Of a stretch of DNA of 64,000 bases, positions 36,078 through 47,101 are shown one piece after another; the stretch's first letter is position 1, and each line of letters opens with the position of its first letter. The DNA lies in assembly GCA_039602395.1 (NCBI GenBank), contig JBCNJP010000013.1, forward strand, positions 22,953,254-23,017,253. The letters run 5' to 3'. This stretch comes from Deinandra increscens subsp. villosa (Eukaryota; Streptophyta; Magnoliopsida; Asterales; Asteraceae). The position numbers and the translations under genes are program-made. The notes under the pieces are model-generated. The model did no database searches. It was given only the letters and a program-made list of their open reading frames with translations, and was not told the origin of the DNA.

Positions 36078-36136
36078 ATCACGAAATCGCTGCCCGGGGG
36101 CCGTCCTTCAACTAAGCCTTCCTACATATATTCAAA

Positions 36137-36499
36137 TCAGTATAAAGGCTTTGGCGCACGCATCACAATCCAATCATCATGGATTTGAATTCCAGGTTTC
36201 AGAATCAGACACTCAGAACTTGTGAAAGCAGCAGTGTACTGCTTATCACAAATATGTGATACACTCAGTAGGTTGTGTTGTAGTTCTTCCACAAATTGTA
36301 CTTTATCAAATGTGACCTTCTCATTACCCATCTTTCCTTCTCTGGTTATTCTTCCACCTTTATTGCCAGCAAATGTAATATTTCCTCCGTTAATTAGTTT
36401 GACATCTGAAATCAGAGAAATATTATCCGTCATGTGCCTGGATGCTCCACTATCAACTACCCAGAAGTTGTTGACAGCTGGCTTTCGAGCACCCTGCAC
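36137..36499 (-). pseudogene. Element CF protease
   Basis: Aspartic protease domain from MQGARKPAVNNFW. The active site is VDSGASRHMT and the flap/second strand is VEELQHNLLSVSHICD. It is open for 120 codons, then a short broken stretch leads to integrase. The gag-region frame ends at TAA 36514-36516, 14 bases upstream, in another frame. Confidence 0.9.
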
Positions 36500-36513
36500 A
36501 TATTAGCAAATAA

Positions 36514-37745
36514 TTAGTGAGAATCTGGACCCAAGCTTTCAGCTTTGGGTCGACCGGTATCTTCAGAAAAGTCTTCAGTGGCTTTTAAGGATAATGTAGG
36601 CAGCCACTTTTGTCTTAACACTGGGATAGATGAATCAATAGCAGAGTCACCCGAGGATGAACTTCCATAAGATTTTTTATTTTTGAAAAAATTTTCTCGT
36701 TTGAAAAACTGTTTTGTTACCACCTTTTCATCTATCTCCTTTGGCTTAGAAACGAAATCAGATTTATCTTTACTAACAGCGGAAGCTCGTTTCTTTGACA
36801 AAATTGGACATCTATTTTTGGGATGACCTTGTTGATAACAATGATAACACCGCCTACGATCAACAAAGACCATAGGAAAACTGTTTTCTGAATCAGTTGA
36901 GGTGTTATCATCAGACTTTTGCTTAAAAACTCTCCTTGGTGTTTTAGCATTAAACCTTTGGGATTTATGCTTTGGAAGAGGTTTAGGAAAAGGGGTAATA
37001 TACCCAAATTGGTTATAAAAACCATGTTCATCAACTCCACATTGATCAGCATACCCTTTTGGTTTGACCCTTTGGGCTTTGTTTTGTTCAAATTTACCAA
37101 AATCATCATAGAAATCATAATCATTACAAAACCCATAGGATTTGTAATCAAAATCATTTGTTTTAATTGAAAACCGACCATCAAAGTTGTAAAAACTCTT
37201 TGGTGAGTATTTGGAAGTTTTTAGTTTTGAAACAGATTTCTGATCATTTGGAGTGCATGACTTTTGAGCATCCTGATCATTTGGACTCGTTCTAAGGTTT
37301 AGAAATGATCCACTTTCCCCACTACCATGACCAGACACACCATTCTCCTCGGAATCAACATAAAACACCTTAGCAACCCGTTTTGGATCAACACAGCATA
37401 ACGGGAACATCTCAAGAAAATATGTGGTAACTACCTTTGAGACAATATATTCTGATTTTCTGAGATGATTCACCAGTTTCCATTTTCCCTTTCACATTCT
37501 TATCATTTTTCTGACCTGCCTGAGATTTCTTTTGATTGACCCTCAAACTGATCCAAAACCAACACCACTAAACTTGAAAGACTTTTGAGGAGCAACCGGA
37601 ATTGCATTAACATCTGGTGTGGTTGTGTTGCTAGCTGTTACCAAGTCTTTTTCATAAAAGAGATCTTCGCCTTTAGCAAAATTTTCATTTTCAAAATTTT
37701 CCATTTTCTTCTAAGTTTCTTTTATCTTAATAGCTTGCTCCAAAG
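36514..37745 (-). pseudogene. Element CF Gag-region extension with second zinc knuckle
   Basis: From 37473 a 319-codon frame is open, with the zinc knuckle CYHCYQQGHPKNRC at about 36815-36856 and a basic Lys/Ser tail ending at TAA 36514-36516. Upstream (37474-37745) the same polyprotein continues with stops. The part to the right was separated by element D and continues at 46207. Corresponds to 5306-7141 of B and 41863-43750 of D. Confidence 0.8.
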
Positions 37746-37750
37746 GTGTC
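37746..37750. repeat. Target-site duplication GTGTC of element D, left copy
   Basis: GTGTC before TGTAAAACCG; repeated at 46207-46211. Confidence 0.95.
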
Positions 37751-38110
37751 TGTAAAACCGAGATACGATCTTACTACTGCGTGTATCAATCAATCATAGT
37801 AAACACGGATGTAAATGAGAGAATTGTATTGAATCACTTGAAGATTACAATGAACTCTCTCTAGTTTCTCTCTCTAGAAAACACACACAGAAGGTGTAGA
37901 ATGATTCAGAGTGTTAAGCTATCATTCTAACACAACCTATTTATACTTAGTGACTAAACAGATTGCGTATCAAATGGTACGGGCGTACCATTTGGTTCGG
38001 CGGACCATTTGGTCCGGCGCAAATGATATTGTCACTAAAACTCATACTTAGACACACTCACATAGATACAATACACGAGACACATCATAGCATAGGTATA
38101 TGCTCTAACA
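37751..38110 (-). mobile_element. 3' LTR of element D
   Basis: 360 bases; minus strand TGTTAGAGCATATACC...CGGTTTTACA. TATA-like TATAAATAG (minus) at about 37940-37952. It has two fewer copies than would be expected of nothing else: one 17-base CGGACCATTTGGTCCGG unit less than the other LTR. Confidence 0.9.
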
Positions 38111-38125
38111 AACTCCCCCTTAACG
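38111..38125 (-). promoter_or_regulatory. Polypurine tract of element D
   Basis: Plus AACTCCCCCTTAA, minus TTAAGGGGGAGTT, directly upstream of the 3' LTR on the minus strand. Confidence 0.85.
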
Positions 38126-39420
38126 TGTAGTGTATCTATTTTCTAACTAAACTCCAGTCTTCAATCTTCAACATGCTTGAGTCTTGACACATATAACCTG
38201 CAATTTCAGAAGACAGAAACGTGGTTTCCTTTTCTTTTGAAAATTAATTTAATCTTGGCGCAAAACTTCTCTTCGAGAATCAAAGATATAGATTTGAAAT
38301 TTAATTTCGTATCACATGTCGATCGGTCGAAAACAAATAAGAAATAAAATCTTTTTGACTTTTTGAAAATTTATATCAAAACACATCTAAAATCTTTTTG
38401 TAATTTTCAGATATGAAACATAAAATGCAATACGGAATCAGACACTATTTTTTTCTTTTGCGAGAAAGATCATAACTTGGGATCATATTGAACATGAAAT
38501 GCTGAACTACACTTCAATTTCAATTACTTCAGCACATAAGTCATGTCGATTACTGGTATAATTTGTCCATCTTAAACTCAGGCACACTCATACTCATAAC
38601 ATCTGGATATGTTAATGTATTGATTAGGTTTGCTTTGACCAGTGTACCCCACACTATCAGACATACTCAGATATGTATTTTCTTTTATATCACACTTTGT
38701 GATTTCATTTGTGATTTAATCACATAACGAGTGTACTCATGATTTATAAAACTGTGTTCCATGCAAAAGAAATAAGAACGTTAAATCTTCAACCTTAAGG
38801 TCGATCTTTCGATACGCAGATAAGGCCTCGGATTTAACAAAATAAAAACAAGTTGAAATTGTATAACCCAACAACAATCAGGTCGGTACTCCCGTACATG
38901 CAGAGAAAGTCCGATGAGTTATACGAAACACCAAAGAAAATAAAGCAGAACGTCAAACGAACAACAGTCAGGTCATTCTTTCGATACGCAAAGAAAGTCT
39001 GATCGTTTGACAAAATAAAGAAAATCAAACAAGTTTAAAACTTTGCAAAATGAACACATGTAGTGACTTCTCATTTTCTTTTTCACATATCTTTTCTTGA
39101 TATATCATGAGATATGCATCAAGATGTTGTCCACTTGGTCAAGCATTAGTATTTAAAGTGTTTATCACATCTGAATACTTTCTGATTGAATGCCGAGCCT
39201 ACCAAGCACATCGAACAATGATCTTATGGCTTTTTCATCTAATTTATCCACAATTCAGACACGTAAGCCAATGTACCATCATTTCCCAATCATGTCGGAT
39301 ACAATTTCTCATTTTTCAATGTTTTTGTATTTTTATGTTTTTCAATGTTTTTGTATTTTTCCATTTTTTTTTCTCCCCCTTAAAATGAAAACTCTATTTT
39401 TGGATTTTCATTTTAACAAA
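38126..39420. other. Element D 3' untranslated region, no gene
   Basis: AT-rich, without supported ORFs. At about 38795-39010 three diverged units occur about 90 bases apart, with AGGTC(G/A)(A/G/T)TCTTTCGATACGCA-like text followed by AAAGTC(T/C)GA. The element's pol would normally lie here. A run of TTTTTCAATGTTTTTG repeats is at 39310-39365. Confidence 0.6.
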
Positions 39421-39803
39421 TGAAAAACCGTATATGGATCTATTCTATGGATGAGACGGAAGTTTTGTCATTGATTCATGTCGAATGATTACATAACGAA
39501 GGAGTATACAAACGTTTAAGCTCTGGGGGAGGTCGGACAGAACCTCCCCTCTCAACACACAGACACAAGACGAAAACTTACAAAGAAATACAAAGATGAA
39601 ACTATTTATACTTCTTCATTCTGTCCGAACTGGGTAACCTCCGAACCTGCTCCGAACTTCCTCCGAACTTTGAGTTCGGACCACCTTCGGACAACTCCGA
39701 ATCTGGAGTTCGGCTGAGGTTCGGACCTCAGTTCATGTTTCCGACAAATCAGTCTGTTTGACAACTCGAACAGTAAAGGCCACACAAGGTTCATGCATCA
39801 ACA
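39421..39803 (-). mobile_element. 3' LTR of element D2 with CCGAAC words
   Basis: Minus strand TGTTGATGCATGAACC...GGTTTTTCA. At 39624-39735, CCGAAC/GTTCGG words occur about nine times in both orientations. TATA-like TATAAATAG (minus) near 39606. Confidence 0.9.
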
Positions 39804-40752
39804 AATTCCCCCTTGGACGTTACTGTCGAATCCAGACAATGATCTTCTAGCAATCTTCAGTCAGCTTGCTGCAGACACCTCTATCTTTAGCAAACTCCCC
39901 TTGACCGAATCATCAGGTATGCAGGAAACAATTCGAATCTTGTACAATCTCCACAACCAATAAAATTCCCCCTAGCTTCAAGCACAACCATCCACTTGGA
40001 ACCGGCATGTATGATAATGGTTCACTTCATAAGTTGTATCCGGAAATTGTAAAGAAACACGAAAATCACTGCATCTTGATAATAATCTTCAATCTTCACC
40101 GAATTGTAACACATTCAGATCTTTATGAAAATAGACACGATCAGCATCTTCAATCATGGAAATTCTCCCTCAGCATCAAATCCATCCCAATATATTACTC
40201 CGGTAAACGTATATCTCGTTGCAGACTGTAATATGACCAAGTCTTTCGACAACTCAAGAAAGTATCGGGCATATGACAGAAAGTTCCAAACCATAATTGA
40301 AAATTTGACATATTGGTTCGCACGAACATTAGAATATACCACATTTCCATGAAGATCAAAAACCACCATCATCCCTGAACTGATTGCTTTTGAATATTCA
40401 CTTTTTCAATTATAAAACTTTGAAAGTTTTAGGGTCCCCAAATTCCCCCTAAATAAGTGACATATTCAAATCTTCAATATTCTTCTGATTCCAACCTCGC
40501 ATTCTTGTAGTGGAATGATAAACTCAAGTAGCCATAACCATGTCTCCGAATCTCTGTCCACCATCAGAAACACGTATTCTTGAATCTCTATCCATCATCA
40601 AGAACAATGACTACCCACAAACCCATCTCTTGAAATTCGATCACTAACTCGTAACAAGTATCGGAATCTGGATTTTCTTCAAACATAACACCCCACAGCT
40701 ACCAAATCAAGGGTAAACTCGATAACTGGTCCGCTTCTGTAAAATTCCCACC

Positions 40753-40822
40753 TAACGGGGGTTCGGGGGCAGCGCCCCTGAGAAGCGGGGTCCAAGGGGC
40801 GGCGGGCCCTGGCGGGGTCCAA
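40753..40822. repeat. GC-rich island with inverted repeat
   Basis: Contains GGGGGCAGCGCCCC, a short inverted repeat, plus GGGGTCCAAG twice, in otherwise AT-rich DNA. Confidence 0.7.
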
Positions 40823-40844
40823 GCTCGTCAGAACCTTGTCCGAT

Positions 40845-41010
40845 CTACCTCCGAAACCGATCCTCCGAACCCTCTCCAAAACTGACCTTCGGACCTAGTC
40901 CGAACCTGATCTTCGGAACCTCCTCCGAACCTGACCTTCGGACGTCCGAACCTGGAGTTCGGAGCGGTTATTTTTCAGATCTGTTCTTCGGCCGAACGTT
41001 GTCCGAACTC
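40845..41010. repeat. CCGAAC/TTCGGA word array in the D2 leader
   Basis: Around a dozen (T)CCGAAC or TTCGGA words with irregular spacing, the same word as in both D2 LTRs. Confidence 0.85.
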
Positions 41011-41213
41011 GAACTCGAAATTTTTGAAATCGAACCAGACTCAGAATTTGATCGAATTTTAACATCTAGAGGCTTCTGTTAGGTAAAAACATGACTCAGA
41101 AAGACTCGATTGATTAAAAATCAATCAGAAACACTTTCAATCACCCCTAACCGAAGGTTTAACGTCTCGAAATGAAGAAAAACGATAGATTTCGACCATA
41201 GAAAGAGCCAACA

Positions 41214-41225
41214 GCTCTGATACCA
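41214..41225 (-). promoter_or_regulatory. Primer-binding site of D2
   Basis: Plus GCTCTGATACCA, minus TGGTATCAGAGC, two bases from the LTR. Confidence 0.95.
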
Positions 41226-41227
41226 AC

Positions 41228-41610
41228 TGAAAAACCGTATACGGATCGATTCTATGGATGAGACGGAAGTTTTGTCATTGATTCATGTCGAATGATTACA
41301 TAACGAAGGAGTATACAAACGTTTAAGCTCTGGGGGAGGTCGGACAAAACCTCCCCTCTCAACACACAGACACAAGACAGTAACTTACAAAGAAATACAA
41401 AGACGAAACTATTTATACTTCTTCATTCTGTCCGAACTGGGTAACCTCCGAGCCTGCTCCGAACTTCCTCCGAACTTGGAGTTCGGACCACCTTCGGACA
41501 ACTCCGAATCTGGAGTTCGGCTGAGGTTCGGACCTCAGTTCATGTTTCCGACAAATCAGTCTGTTTGACAACTCGAACAGTTACGGCCACACAAGGTTCA
41601 TGCATCAACA
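41228..41610 (-). mobile_element. 5' LTR of element D2
   Basis: 383 bases, same ends as 39421-39803 and about 2.5% different. Followed by the duplicated ACAAA. Confidence 0.9.
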
Positions 41611-41862
41611 ACAAAAAACAAAAAGACACTATTTTTTTTTGTTGGTAATTTCAATTTTCTCCCCCTAAACTACATACGAAATGTAAAAGAAAGAAAATTG
41701 ACCTTTAGACATGGATACCTTGCAGTTTAGCTTTAAAAAAAATTTCAATTTTGAAATTGATATCACAGGTAATTTAACTTAAATCAGCAGAATACTTCTC
41801 CATCAGCAACTTTTCAGTCACCGATAGATCTTCTAAAAGTACCTGCACACTGGTCAAACACG

Positions 41863-42324
41863 TCAGTTTATAAATGACCCGAAGCGAATCGCTTCTGGTC
41901 GACCAGTATCTTGGTTTCCTTTCGAAACCACTTTAGGTTTCCAAATTTGTTGTTTTGGTAAGTCTGAATCTGATGAACTAGTCACAGTCGATTGTGACGA
42001 ACAACCTACATATGAAATATTTTGAAAACGAGGAATAAATCTTCCTTGAGTTTTGAAAAATGTAGATTGATGTTCATCAAATACTCTGCCGTATTCATCA
42101 ATGAATCTCTGTTTGGCAGATTTACCAACATGTGGAACCTTTCCTCTTTTTGATGTAGAAGCAGCAGAAACCGAACAATCTTGTGCCAAATGCCCTTTTT
42201 GTCGGCAATTATAACACAAGCGATTGTTGACATTTTGGCGTTTCGGAATCTGCAAAGCTTCACAAACCTTAACATCTCCAAAATGATCATAAAAGGAATC
42301 AAATACCTGATGAGCAATGATCAT
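41863..42324 (-). pseudogene. Element D second zinc-knuckle segment
   Basis: The end of the D Gag region. Zinc knuckle CYNCRQKGHLAQDC is at about 42173-42214. A Ser/Lys-rich tail ends TGRPEAIRFGSFIN at TGA/TAA about 41863. The same TGRP(E/K)A text ends the corresponding CF segment. Just downstream on the minus strand is GTGTGCAGG, where CF has ATGTGCAGG before protease, but here no protease follows. It is frameshifted from the coiled-coil piece near 42310. Confidence 0.8.
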
Positions 42325-43750
42325 GAACCCATTTGGATGTCGGACTCTTTGGAGCAGAATTTGAACCTCTAGAAGAATATTTAGCAGTTTGTTGCTTCTT
42401 GCTCTTCAGATCAACATTCTTGATAAAAACTTCGGCAATTTTCTGAGCATCCACACAATGGAGTGGAAATTCTTTATCAGAAAATATTTGTTCCGAACCC
42501 TTGAGTTTGTAAAACCTCTCGGGTTGAACCTTGTCAGCTTTAAAAACATCTTTCTTGACTTGTTTCAGCTTGACTTGCTTCAGATTTTGTTGTTTTGAAC
42601 CTTGAGACCCATCAACTTTAACATTCTTGGTCTTGAAACCCAACCCAACATGTTTTCTCGAAACCTTTTCTTCAGAACCAGATGATGTATGTCCGTTCTT
42701 CGCAAGACGAGAAAACTCAGCTTTCACTGCTTTAACATTCTTTTGTTCATAGAAAATTCTTTCATCAATAGCAGTCTTCTCAGTTGAACTTGCTGATTTC
42801 GCTTCTTCAGGAGACGTAGAAGCAGACACAACCGTTTCATCTTTCTGATCTTTCTGTGACTTCACAACCTTTCCCCCATCAGATTTCTTATCAACAAATT
42901 CAGAATAATCACCAGTTTCTTCCTTTCCCTTCAGATCATTAAGACCTTCTTTGAGACTTCCTGGTGGTGAAACTGTTTTGGTAAACATTTTCTCAAAATT
43001 TCCATCTTTGGCCAAGAAACTTGTAAAAGATGTAGAATTTGTAACATTGTTCAAAAGACGTTTTGAATCAATGACTTCAATCTTTAGTTCAGAAATCTTT
43101 TGTTGAGCTTCAGCCAATTCTGTTTCTGTAGCAATCAACTTCTTAGCCACTTTATGAGTTTCATACTTTTGCAACCTCAACTCATCTAATCCAGCCCACA
43201 ATTCCTTCGTCAGCTTATCTTCATTTCTTTTCTGAATATCCAAATTTGAAGTTTGCAACTTATTTACTCTTGCCAATTCCCGCTTCTCATCTAACAACTT
43301 CTCCATATCAAGCTGATATGCTTCAATTTTAGCAACCGAGTCATCAGAAGCCTTGGTAAGTAAATCAAGTTTAATCTTGGACTTTTCAAACAAATTATTA
43401 AAATCATTGGCAGCATCCTCAGCTTCTGCCTTCCATTTCTCAACTTCCTTGACTAAGTCATCAGTTTCTTCAGATAATATTGTAAATTTCTGTTCAAACT
43501 CTTTTTCAAGACTTTGAAATTTCAATTCTTTTTCAACAACCTCTGCCTGAAAATCTGAAAACTTTGCTTTTTGAGAGGACAATTCTTGAATTAGATCTTC
43601 TAACTTTTTCTGTTCACCCGCCAACTCTTCTATCTTTCTTTTATTTTCAGCAACCAACAACTCATTTTCTTTTATCAACTCCTTGAATCTTCTTGTCTTT
43701 CTGAGAACAAAACTCACAAACAGATTCATAGCCACTATTTCCAGAACCAC
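42325..43750 (-). pseudogene. Element D coiled-coil segment of the Gag region
   Basis: An open frame of nearly 480 codons (43750-42299). The first 250 residues are heptad-rich (ELIKENELLVAENKRKIEEL, KKLEDLIQELSSQKAKF), predicting a long coiled coil. A Lys/Ser/Glu-rich region follows. Includes EAQQKISELKIEVIDSKR, which aligns with EANAKISELYIEILDLKR of CF at about 46530-46580. Likely a Gag assembly or spacer segment; a frameshift near 43685 separates it from gag. Confidence 0.8.
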
Positions 43751-43940
43751 TTATTTCAGATTCAGAATCAGTTACTTCTACTTCATCATCACTATGAACA
43801 ACTTGAGCAATCAGAGCACGAAATGCAGACTCATCAGGTTCATCAGCAACCCAATCATAATCTACATGCCAGGGTTTTGATGCAGAAGTAATAGCAGTTA
43901 AAGAAATTGGTTGAGAATCATCAGAAGTTCGTCCCCAGTT

Positions 43941-45203
43941 CTATTGTTTATCAACTTGAGAAACTAAAGCTGTTGGAGGCTTTGATGAAGATGCATTTGT
44001 TTTTGAACATTCACGAGCAAAATGTCCAAAATTAGAACATTTGAAACATTTTGCCTTTGATTTATCTATTCCAACCTTGCCATCCGGATTTAAACTTTGA
44101 TAGCCTGTCTTCTTTTTGAATCTTTTAACTCTTTGAGCTAACATTGCCAGTTGCCAATTGATATCCATTTGCTCAAGATTATCAGGATCAATCTGATCAA
44201 AATCTTCTTCAATCAGATTAGATGTTGTCAAACCACCATTCAACAATCCATAATAAGAAGATAATAAAGCAGAAATTAATGCCAAATGTTCATCAGGTGT
44301 TTTTGCTGAAAATGAAGTCTGACTTGAATGATTTGGAATAGTGAAGTTACATCCTCTTGATGAATTTCCAGAATTTCCTGAACCATGACCAGCAACAAAA
44401 GCTGTTTGAGGTGGATTTGATGAATCAACACCAAATGATTTAGACTTCGCATTGATACTTGCAGAATTTTGACCATGATACAATTCAGGATTTTGTAATT
44501 GAGCAGTTGACTTGTTTGATGTCATCATTTCCATTTCCCTAGCATGAAGCTTTCCAGTTAAATCATGAAATGATAATTCAGAATATTCTTTGTCATGGGT
44601 AAGCAATAACACATAACTTTCCCACTTTTCCGGTAATGCTTCCATCAATTTCTCTTTCAATTCCTCCTCGGTCTTTTCAATTTTAACCACTTTCATCTCA
44701 CTAATCAGATGTGAAAACCTTGAAACAAGAGCAGAAATATTTTCTTTGTCATATTGTTGAAAATTTTCAAATTCCTTGTTCAACACTTTTCGTCTACTCT
44801 TCTTGTATTGGTCATTGCCTTCACATCGAGCAGATAAAGCATCCCACAACTGTTTAGCTTTCTTGCAAGTGCTGAATTGATGCAACAGCTCAGTAGGTAA
44901 AGCCATGGTAAGATAACCATAAACTTTTTGTTCAAGCTCATAACTTTTTCTTTCATCCTTATCAAAATCTTGAATTTCTTTATACTCTCCATCTTCAGTT
45001 GGACGTACATACAACGTTCGAATCGGAATCCACAAATCAATATCATTTGTGCTGATGTATGCAGAAAAACGTTGCTTCCAATTTTGATAATCTTCCAACT
45101 TTAACAGCTTAGGAACTTTCTGACTTGTTCCTATTTCATTATCAAAATTGAGCATAGCTTGTACCGTGCTTTGCATAGCCGCAAACGCTTGAAAATCAGA
45201 CAT
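43941..45203 (-). pseudogene. Element D Gag (copia)
   Basis: A 420-codon frame from MSDFQAFAAMQ to a TAG at 43941. It covers the N-terminal Gag motif (LKLEDYQNWKQRFSAYI), the central UBN2-like domain (LWDALSARCEGN, ALVSRFSHLISEM, LPEKWESYVLLLTHD) and a zinc knuckle, CFKCSNFGHFAREC. This is a complete-looking capsid plus nucleocapsid Gag. After the stop, coding similarity runs on in the same frame for about 250 bases before a frameshift, so the stop may be a lesion. Closely related to the CF Gag. Confidence 0.9.
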
Positions 45204-45816
45204 TTTTCACGGAAAATGATACTTCAAAACTTCAAACTCAAAAACGAAGGTGTTAGAATTTGATTTTGAAAATCAACTTTGAACGAACAATGTAGAGCTC
45301 GTCAAGACGATCGATTTGAGTACTTATGGCTCTCATAGCGATTTACGATGCAAAAGTTATGACACTTTTAAGAATCTGCCAGCGGATCAGATTTGTGTTC
45401 AGCGGACCAAATTTGGTACGGCGGACCAGATTTGTACTCAGCGGACCAGATTTGTACTCAGCGGACCAGATTTGGTACGGCAGACCAAAATGGTACGGCG
45501 GACCAGAAAATAACTGCCACGGACCAACTTGAAGATTGCCTAGCGGACCAACGGCGGACCAGCGGCGGACCAAATGTTCTTGAGGCGGACCAGAAATGTA
45601 CCACGCTGATTTTGATGGATTTTCGCGAATTTTGACAATTTGGACTTGAATTTGCTTCAGAAAGGTGCGAAAACTCACTAGGAACACTCAGAAATCATTT
45701 TTTACCTCGAAAACACTCGGAATTGGAAGAATTTGATGAAAAATGAAGAAAACCCACACTTTCTCACTCTAAAAATCCGAAAATTGATCAAAAACACAGC
45801 AGTAGAGCAACCAAAT
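45204..45816 (-). repeat. Element D leader with GCGGACCA word array
   Basis: Between PBS and gag. About twelve GCGGACCA(G/A)ATTT-like words lie at 45376-45600, mostly spaced 16-22 bases with unrelated text between. The LTRs carry the related CGGACCATTTGGTCCGG unit, and CF has CGTACCA in the same position. Confidence 0.9.
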
Positions 45817-45828
45817 GCTCTGATACCA
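45817..45828 (-). promoter_or_regulatory. Primer-binding site of element D
   Basis: Plus GCTCTGATACCA, minus TGGTATCAGAGC, two bases from the LTR. Confidence 0.95.
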
Positions 45829-45830
45829 CT

Positions 45831-46206
45831 TGTAAAACCGAGATACGATCTTACTACTGCGTGTATCAATCAATCATAGTAAACACGGATGTAAATAAGA
45901 GAATTGTATTGAATCACTTGAAGATTACAATGAACTCTCTCTAGTTTCTCTCTCTAGAAACACACACAGAAGGTGTAGAATGATTCAGAGTGTTAAGCTA
46001 TCATTCTAACACAACCTATTTATACTTAGTGACTAAACAGATTGCGTACCAAATGGTACCGGCGTACCATTTGGTCCGGCGGACCATTTGGTCCGGCGGA
46101 CCATTTGGTCAGGCGCAAATGATATTGTCACTAAAACTCATACTAAGACACACTCACATAGATACAATACACGAGACACATCATAGCATAGGTATATGCT
46201 CTAACA
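45831..46206 (-). mobile_element. 5' LTR of element D
   Basis: 376 bases, ends as the other LTR, with one extra 17-base CGGACCATTTGGTCCGG unit (46046-46112 region) and about six substitutions. Followed by GTGTC at 46207-46211. Confidence 0.9.
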
Positions 46207-46754
46207 GTGTCAATTTGACAGAACCAGTTGGTTTGTCACCTACAGAATCACTTGACGCATTTGATTTTGGAGGATCATGATTTGCCTTGGACACATGTTT
46301 TCCAGGCTTGTTTTTATAAGTGCCTTTGTGTTTGTCAGAATTACCAACCAAGTTCTCAGTGAACTTTGAGTAATCAAACACAATTGATGGTTTGGTGTCA
46401 GTGTCTGTCGGTTCCAAACCAAGGACAATCGGGGGTGGAACTGAATTGCATTTTGATTCCTTGAACACCTCTTTTAGAGTTTCATCTTTGCAAAGAAAAC
46501 TTGCAAAGGAAGCTGAGTTTTTGAAATTTTCATGTTGTCTTTTAAGATCTAGAATTTCAATGTACAATTCAGAAATTTTAGCATTAGCTTCTGCAAGCTT
46601 CTTTTCACAAAAGATGTAATCTTCAGTTTTGTTATTTAATTCAATTTTGGTGCTCAAAGTCGATGCATGCTCACTTTTCAGTTCAGCCTTAACAGCCTCC
46701 CACCTTTGTTTGTATATTTTTGTGTTCTCCTTTGCCAACATGTATTTGTCATAA
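46207..46754 (-). pseudogene. Element CF coiled-coil segment of the Gag region
   Basis: Minus-strand frame rich in heptads (LAKENTKIYKQRWEAVKAEL, EKKLAEANAKISELYIEIL), then a Lys/Pro/Ser region. It continues into 37745 once element D is removed. On the right it stops at 46754, where the Helitron begins, and its partner continues at 53804-53825. Aligns with the D coiled-coil segment. Confidence 0.8.
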
Positions 46755-46786
46755 CTAGGGGTATACCCGCGCGTTGCGGCGGCGAC
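46755..46786 (-). other. Helitron 3' terminus with hairpin
   Basis: Minus strand ...CCGCAACGCGCGGGTATACCCCTAG. The CCGC/GCGG stem with a five-base loop lies about 10 bases before the CTAG end, and the next flanking base is T. Confidence 0.8.
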
Positions 46787-47101
46787 AGTTTATAGGGAAT
46801 TATTCGTTCTTTGTTCGTTTGTTATGCTGGTGTGACAATTTACATTGCAGTATTTGTTTTTTTATCGCGATGCGGTACGGTGTCCACTTATAATGTGATA
46901 TATACGCGTTCATTGGTGGCAACAATACGCGGTACATAGCATTTCCATACCCACACATCTAGCTTGCAAAATAACACAGGGAGATGCTATTCAGTCACTA
47001 TTTCGCGGAACTATGGCCCGTACTATCCAATTGAAACTGATAATCAACTCCTATTATCAAATTGAAGGCTACGTCTGTTGCAACTATAACAAGAGCATAA
47101 C

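Larger units (their letters stand above)
39804..41213. other. Interior of D2, non-coding
   Basis: It starts with the purine tract (plus AAATTCCCCCTT). The same AATTCCCCCT-like text recurs at about 39891, 39962, 40158, 40440 and 40742. A GC-rich island lies at 40753-40822 and a CCGAAC word array at 40845-41010. No gene is seen. Confidence 0.75.
39421..41610 (-). mobile_element. Element D2: short non-autonomous LTR retrotransposon
   Basis: 2190 bases with 383-base LTRs, a PBS by the right LTR, a purine tract by the left LTR, and ACAAA at 39416-39420 and 41611-41615 as target duplication. No coding region. LTRs differ at about ten positions. Inserted in element D. Confidence 0.9.
37751..46206 (-). 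mobile_element. Element D: Gag-only Ty1/copia retrotransposon (TR-GAG type)
   Basis: LTRs at 37751-38110 and 45831-46206, flanked by GTGTC on both sides. On the minus strand, PBS, word-array leader, gag, coiled coil and second zinc knuckle follow. There is no protease, integrase, RT or RNase H between 41862 and the left LTR. A smaller LTR element, D2, is inserted at 39421-41610. D is a non-autonomous element keeping Gag alone. Confidence 0.9.

Noticed and set aside
45316..45635. Overlapping ORFs with repeated ADQ(I/F) or RTRF residues on the plus strand
   Set aside because: They are translations of the GCGGACCA word array on the strand opposite to element D.
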